A DNA stretch of 64,000 nucleotides from Ruminococcus sp. (GTDB lineage: Bacteria; Bacillota; Clostridia; Oscillospirales; Ruminococcaceae): positions 124,001 to 188,000 of the forward strand of contig JAFXSC010000012.1 of the NCBI GenBank assembly GCA_017525915.1. Direction: 5' to 3'. Within the stretch, counting starts at the first letter, position 1; the number at the start of each line of letters is the position of its first letter. Positions 61,601-64,000 of the stretch are shown in pieces. Below the pieces are notes generated by a model. That model saw only the letters and a program-made list of their open reading frames with translations. It ran no database searches and was not told the origin of the DNA. Both the position numbers and the translations under genes were made by a program.

Positions 61601-62350
61601 GGGAAGTCCCACGAGCTCAGCCTTTAAGTCGTCGGCAACTATCTCGATGTTGTTTCTCCAGTCGATATCCTCGAGAGCTGCGAACTTCTGGCACTCCTCA
61701 CAGCCGCACTCGGTGGGCTTATTGAAGCAGGTGAGCTTTCCGCCGCCGATAGATACCTTGCCCATTTCGATGAGACGGTTCTTGTGAGTATCATATCTTG
61801 CAGGGTCATACTCATGAAGGAGCTTCTTGATAGCCTCGGCGCCCATTTCAGCCACGAAGTCCTCGCCGTACTTCTCGCGGTAGGAGAGGTATTCCTTCTC
61901 AGAGAGGAGCTGCTTCTTCATGAGCTCTGTGTTGCCGGGGTCGATAACGATATATTTAGTGAAGTAGAGTATTTCTTCAAGACGCTTCTGAGATACCTCG
62001 AGCACCTGTCCGATGCGTGAAGGTGTGCCCTTGAAGTACCAGATATGCGATACGGGAGCTGCGAGCTCGATATGACCCATTCTCTCACGTCTTACTCTTG
62101 CTCTTGTTACCTCAACTCCGCAGCGGTCGCAGACCTTGCCCTTGAAGCGTATCTTCTTGAATTTTCCGCAGTGGCACTCCCAGTCCTTGGTAGGTCCGAA
62201 GATCCTTTCACAGAAAAGACCGTCGCGCTCGGGCTTCTGCGTTCTGTAATTTATAGTCTCAGGTCTTTCAACAACGCCGTGCGACCAGCTTCTTATCTGT
62301 TCGGGTGACGCAAGACCGATCTTTATAGATTCAAAAGTATTAAATTCCAA
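58622..62350 (-). CDS. rpoC: RNA polymerase beta' subunit
   Basis: 1242 residues. Zinc site 1: C59, C61, C74, C77. Catalytic metal site NADFDGDQM at about 480. Zinc site 2 in [15 protein letters not shown] at about 920. Bridge-helix/trigger-loop blocks [18 protein letters not shown] and [16 protein letters not shown] are intact. Unusual: a segment of about 40 residues near 186-234 absent from E. coli beta', carrying C208, C215, C217, C220 ([15 protein letters not shown]), which could bind another metal. Follows rpoB by 115 bases. Confidence 0.97.
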   Translation of the reverse strand: MEFNTFESIKIGLASPEQIRSWSHGVVERPETINYRTQKPERDGLFCERIFGPTKDWECHCGKFKKIRFKGKVCDRCGVEVTRARVRRERMGHIELAAPVSHIWYFKGTPSRIGQVLEVSQKRLEEILYFTKYIVIDPGNTELMKKQLLSEKEYLSYREKYGEDFVAEMGAEAIKKLLHEYDPARYDTHKNRLIEMGKVSIGGGKLTCFNKPTECGCEECQKFAALEDIDWRNNIEIVADDLKAELVGLPAGQKKVKLLKRLQIIEAFRLSGNKPEWMVLDVVPVIPPDIRPMIMLDGGRYATSDLNDLYRRVINRNNRLKRMLELDAPDIIVRNEKRMLQEAVDALIDNGRHGRPVTGPNNRALKSLSDMLKGKQGRFRQNLLGKRVDYSGRSVIVVGPELKMYQCGLPKEMALELFKPFVLKRLVDKKAIANIKSARKLIDRADNKVWDALEDVIKDHPVMLNRAPTLHRLGIQAFEPILVEGRAIKLHPLVCSAFNADFDGDQMAVHLPLSAEAQAEARFLMLAANNLLKPSDGKPVAVPSQDMVLGSYYLTMDKPGEPGEGKVFRDVNEALMAYNEHDISLHANIKVKITKDIGDKKVSKIIDATVGRLIFNENIPQNLGYVDRTNSDKQFDLEVAFLVGKKQLSDIIERCIKIHGTTTTSEVLDRIKALGYKYSTRAALTVAVCDASIPPQKKTILAEADAEVEQITTEYEYGYISAQEKSKKIIALWTETNDRVTAALKANFDRYNPIWMMADSGARGSISQIRQLAGMRGLIANTSGGVIEIPIRANYREGLNILEYFIASRGARKGLADTALRTADSGYLTRRLVDVSQDVIIREDDCGTTDGIEVYEIRNGNEIVEPFAERLVGRYLAEDLRDQAGELIVSRNKLINDADAKKIIEAGIEKISIRSVLTCKARYGVCAKCYGANLAHNNVVSVGEAVGVIAAQSIGEPGTQLTMRTFHTGGVASADAEDITQGLPRVEELFESRRPKGAAILSRIPGKIHIEEVKTTRNIIVTSDETGESESYMIPYNFKIRVQEGEQIEKGTRLTEGNVYPADILNILGTQAVENYIINEVQKVYRLQGVDINDKHIEVIVRQMLRKIKVEESGSSYLLPGTLVDRKEIDAINGEIQARIDAGEYDLQLVTTTPVLQGITKASSNSDSFMSAASFQETTKALTDAAIRGKSDKLLGLKENVIIGKLIPAGTGMDIYNRVEVETVKNEAYMEHNNAAMGAQLS

Positions 62351-62465
62351 ACTGCTACCTCCTGCTGTATAATTGCGGGATACCGGAGCATTGCAGCCCT
62401 CGGCCGTGACCTAAGTGCCGCCTGCTCCGCTTTGGTTATCCGTTATTCGTATTCGTATTCAGGGA

Positions 62466-64000
62466 TCAGTCCTCGTCTCCGCTGTCATCAATATCCAGCG
62501 AGCCGAAGAAGGAATCATCATCATCAATGTCAAGCTCATCGCCGTCGTCATAGGAGAAATCCTCGTCGGTATCAGCTTCCTCGCCTTCCTCACCTTCAAA
62601 GAGGTAGCCGGCATCGTTCATATCGCCGTCGGAATACTTGGTGAGGTCGTCTGTCTCCTCGTCAGCGTAAGCATCAGCCGAAGGTATCTGATCGTCGTCA
62701 TCGAAGGTCTGCTTGAGGTCGATCTCCTTCTGGTTGATATCGAGCACCTTGACGTCGAGGCAGAGTGACTGCATCTCCTTGATGAGTACCTTGAAGGACT
62801 CAGGAATGCCCGGAGTAGGAACATTCTGACCCTTGACGATAGCTTCGTAGGTATTGACACGTCCGATAGTATCATCAGACTTGACAGTGAGTATCTCCTG
62901 AAGGGTATAGGCAGCGCCGTAAGCTTCGAGCGCCCATACTTCCATCTCACCGAAACGCTGACCGCCGAACTGAGCCTTACCGCCGAGCGGCTGCTGAGTA
63001 ACGAGGGCGTAAGGTCCGACTGAACGTGCGTGAATCTTATCGTCAACAAGGTGGTGGAGCTTGAGGTAGTACATATATCCGACGGTTACGCGGTTATCGA
63101 ACTTCTCACCGGTACGTCCGTCATAGAGAGTGAACTTACAGTCCTCAGTGAATTCGAGAGCATTGGGGTTTATGACCTTGTCCATAGCCTTGAGCTCGAA
63201 CATATCGTTCTTGTGCTCCTTGGAGTGTTCGTTGGCCATCTTGAAGCACTCACGGATATCGTCTTCGTGTGCGCCGTCGAATACAGGGGTCATGATGTGC
63301 CAGCCGAGCGCCTTGCAAGCCATACCGAGGTGTACTTCAAGCACCTGTCCGATATTCATACGCGAAGGAACGCCGAGGGGGTTGAGCACGATGTCAAGCG
63401 GAGTACCGTCCGGAAGGAACGGCATATCCTCCTCAGGGAGTATACGCGATACAACGCCCTTGTTACCGTGACGGCCGGCCATCTTGTCGCCGACAGTGAT
63501 CTTTCTCTTCTGCGCGATGTAGCAGATAACGCGCATATTTACGCCTGCGCTGAGTTCATCGCAGTTATCTCTTGTGAATACCTTTACGTCAACGATAACA
63601 CCTGATTCGCCGTGCGGCACCTTAAGGGAGTTATCGCGGACCTCTCTTGCCTTCTCACCGAAGATAGCGCGGAGAAGTCTCTCCTCTGCGGTAAGCTCGG
63701 TCTCGCCCTTGGGCGTTACCTTGCCGACGAGGATATCGCCGGAGTTTACCTCAGAACCGATGCGTATGATACCGTTCTCATCGAGGTTTGCAAGGGCATC
63801 GTCGCCGACATTCGGGATATCCCTTGTTATCTCCTCGGGTCCGAGCTTGGTATCACGGCACTCTATCTCGTATTCCTCAATGTGTACAGATGTGAATACA
63901 TCCTCACGGACAAGTCTCTCGTTAAGAAGAACAGCGTCCTCGTAGTTGTAACCTTCCCATGTCATGAAGCCGATGAGGGCATTCTTACCGAGGGATATCT
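62466..64000 (-). CDS. rpoB: RNA polymerase beta subunit, 5' part outside window
   Basis: The frame continues to the window edge ([11 protein letters not shown] precedes [12 protein letters not shown]), so only the C-terminal 511 residues are seen. [24 protein letters not shown] and [20 protein letters not shown] are family hallmarks. After the usual end ([11 protein letters not shown]) about 85 extra residues follow, highly acidic (for example [20 protein letters not shown]). The tail is unusual for RpoB. Confidence 0.97.
   Translation of the reverse strand, partial: ISLGKNALIGFMTWEGYNYEDAVLLNERLVREDVFTSVHIEEYEIECRDTKLGPEEITRDIPNVGDDALANLDENGIIRIGSEVNSGDILVGKVTPKGETELTAEERLLRAIFGEKAREVRDNSLKVPHGESGVIVDVKVFTRDNCDELSAGVNMRVICYIAQKRKITVGDKMAGRHGNKGVVSRILPEEDMPFLPDGTPLDIVLNPLGVPSRMNIGQVLEVHLGMACKALGWHIMTPVFDGAHEDDIRECFKMANEHSKEHKNDMFELKAMDKVINPNALEFTEDCKFTLYDGRTGEKFDNRVTVGYMYYLKLHHLVDDKIHARSVGPYALVTQQPLGGKAQFGGQRFGEMEVWALEAYGAAYTLQEILTVKSDDTIGRVNTYEAIVKGQNVPTPGIPESFKVLIKEMQSLCLDVKVLDINQKEIDLKQTFDDDDQIPSADAYADEETDDLTKYSDGDMNDAGYLFEGEEGEEADTDEDFSYDDGDELDIDDDDSFFGSLDIDDSGDED

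Overview
The window looks like a chromosome segment of a cellulolytic, anaerobic gut Firmicute of the genus Ruminococcus or a close relative. The main evidence is a secreted family 48 glycoside hydrolase ending in a dockerin (17.8-20.4 kb), which marks a cellulosome producer of the R. flavefaciens/R. champanellensis kind. Supporting evidence is the Firmicute-type order yicC-remA-gmk-rpoZ-priA-def-fmt-rsmB-rlmN-prpC-prkC-rsgA-thiN. The species is an inference. I see no rRNA, tRNA, transposase, phage gene or CRISPR array.

Layout. 1-2.1 kb (minus): 5' part of a secreted cell-wall-binding-repeat protein, cut by the window edge. 2.3-4.0 kb: ECF sigma factor and membrane anti-sigma factor with a large extracellular domain. 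4.0-17.6 kb (minus): one tight housekeeping operon for translation, nucleotide metabolism, replication restart and PASTA kinase signalling. 17.8-20.4 kb: GH48-dockerin gene under a consensus promoter. 21.0-25.7 kb (plus): four-gene Gld-like ABC export cluster. 25.7-33.0 kb: small units, including a zinc-ribbon membrane protein, DUF1846, flavodoxin, PPK2, a GntR-TtcA-antitoxin-like operon, PspA with a 56-residue membrane peptide, a 30-residue SpoVM, and a TSCPD protein. 33.0-41.7 kb (minus): a signalling block with an EAL protein, a sensory [FeFe]-hydrogenase-like protein, a DivIVA-like coiled coil, and an orphan sugar-binding lipoprotein next to a degenerate GGDEF receptor. 42.2-48.9 kb (plus): a TerY-P-type operon (zinc-ribbon/leucine-rich-repeat protein, atypical kinase, VWA, PP2C, low-complexity GGYPQQ-repeat protein), then a two-span membrane protein. 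48.9-51.3 kb: CobW GTPase and a flippase. 51.6-54.1 kb: ApbE, NusG-II, Gx transporter and hpt. 54.5-56.5 kb: VanW, YqeG and an unassigned barrel-like protein. 56.8-58.5 kb: a second PP2C-VWA pair. 58.6-64.0 kb: rpoC and the 3' part of rpoB.

The most interesting part is the 42-48 kb phospho-signalling operon. It matches the kinase/VWA/PP2C triad known from Ter-linked systems, has no TerD-type gene in view, and carries two unusual partners: a zinc-ribbon/LRR protein, and a protein with what looks like a dead cytidine-deaminase fold joined to a prion-like repeat tract. A second VWA-PP2C pair without a kinase lies 11 kb away beside rpoBC. Also notable are the solute-binding-protein/GGDEF pair with a structured leader and operator, and the sensory hydrogenase. 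Several regulatory sites are clear by eye, with consensus -35/-10 boxes at 17-bp spacing and strong intrinsic terminators.
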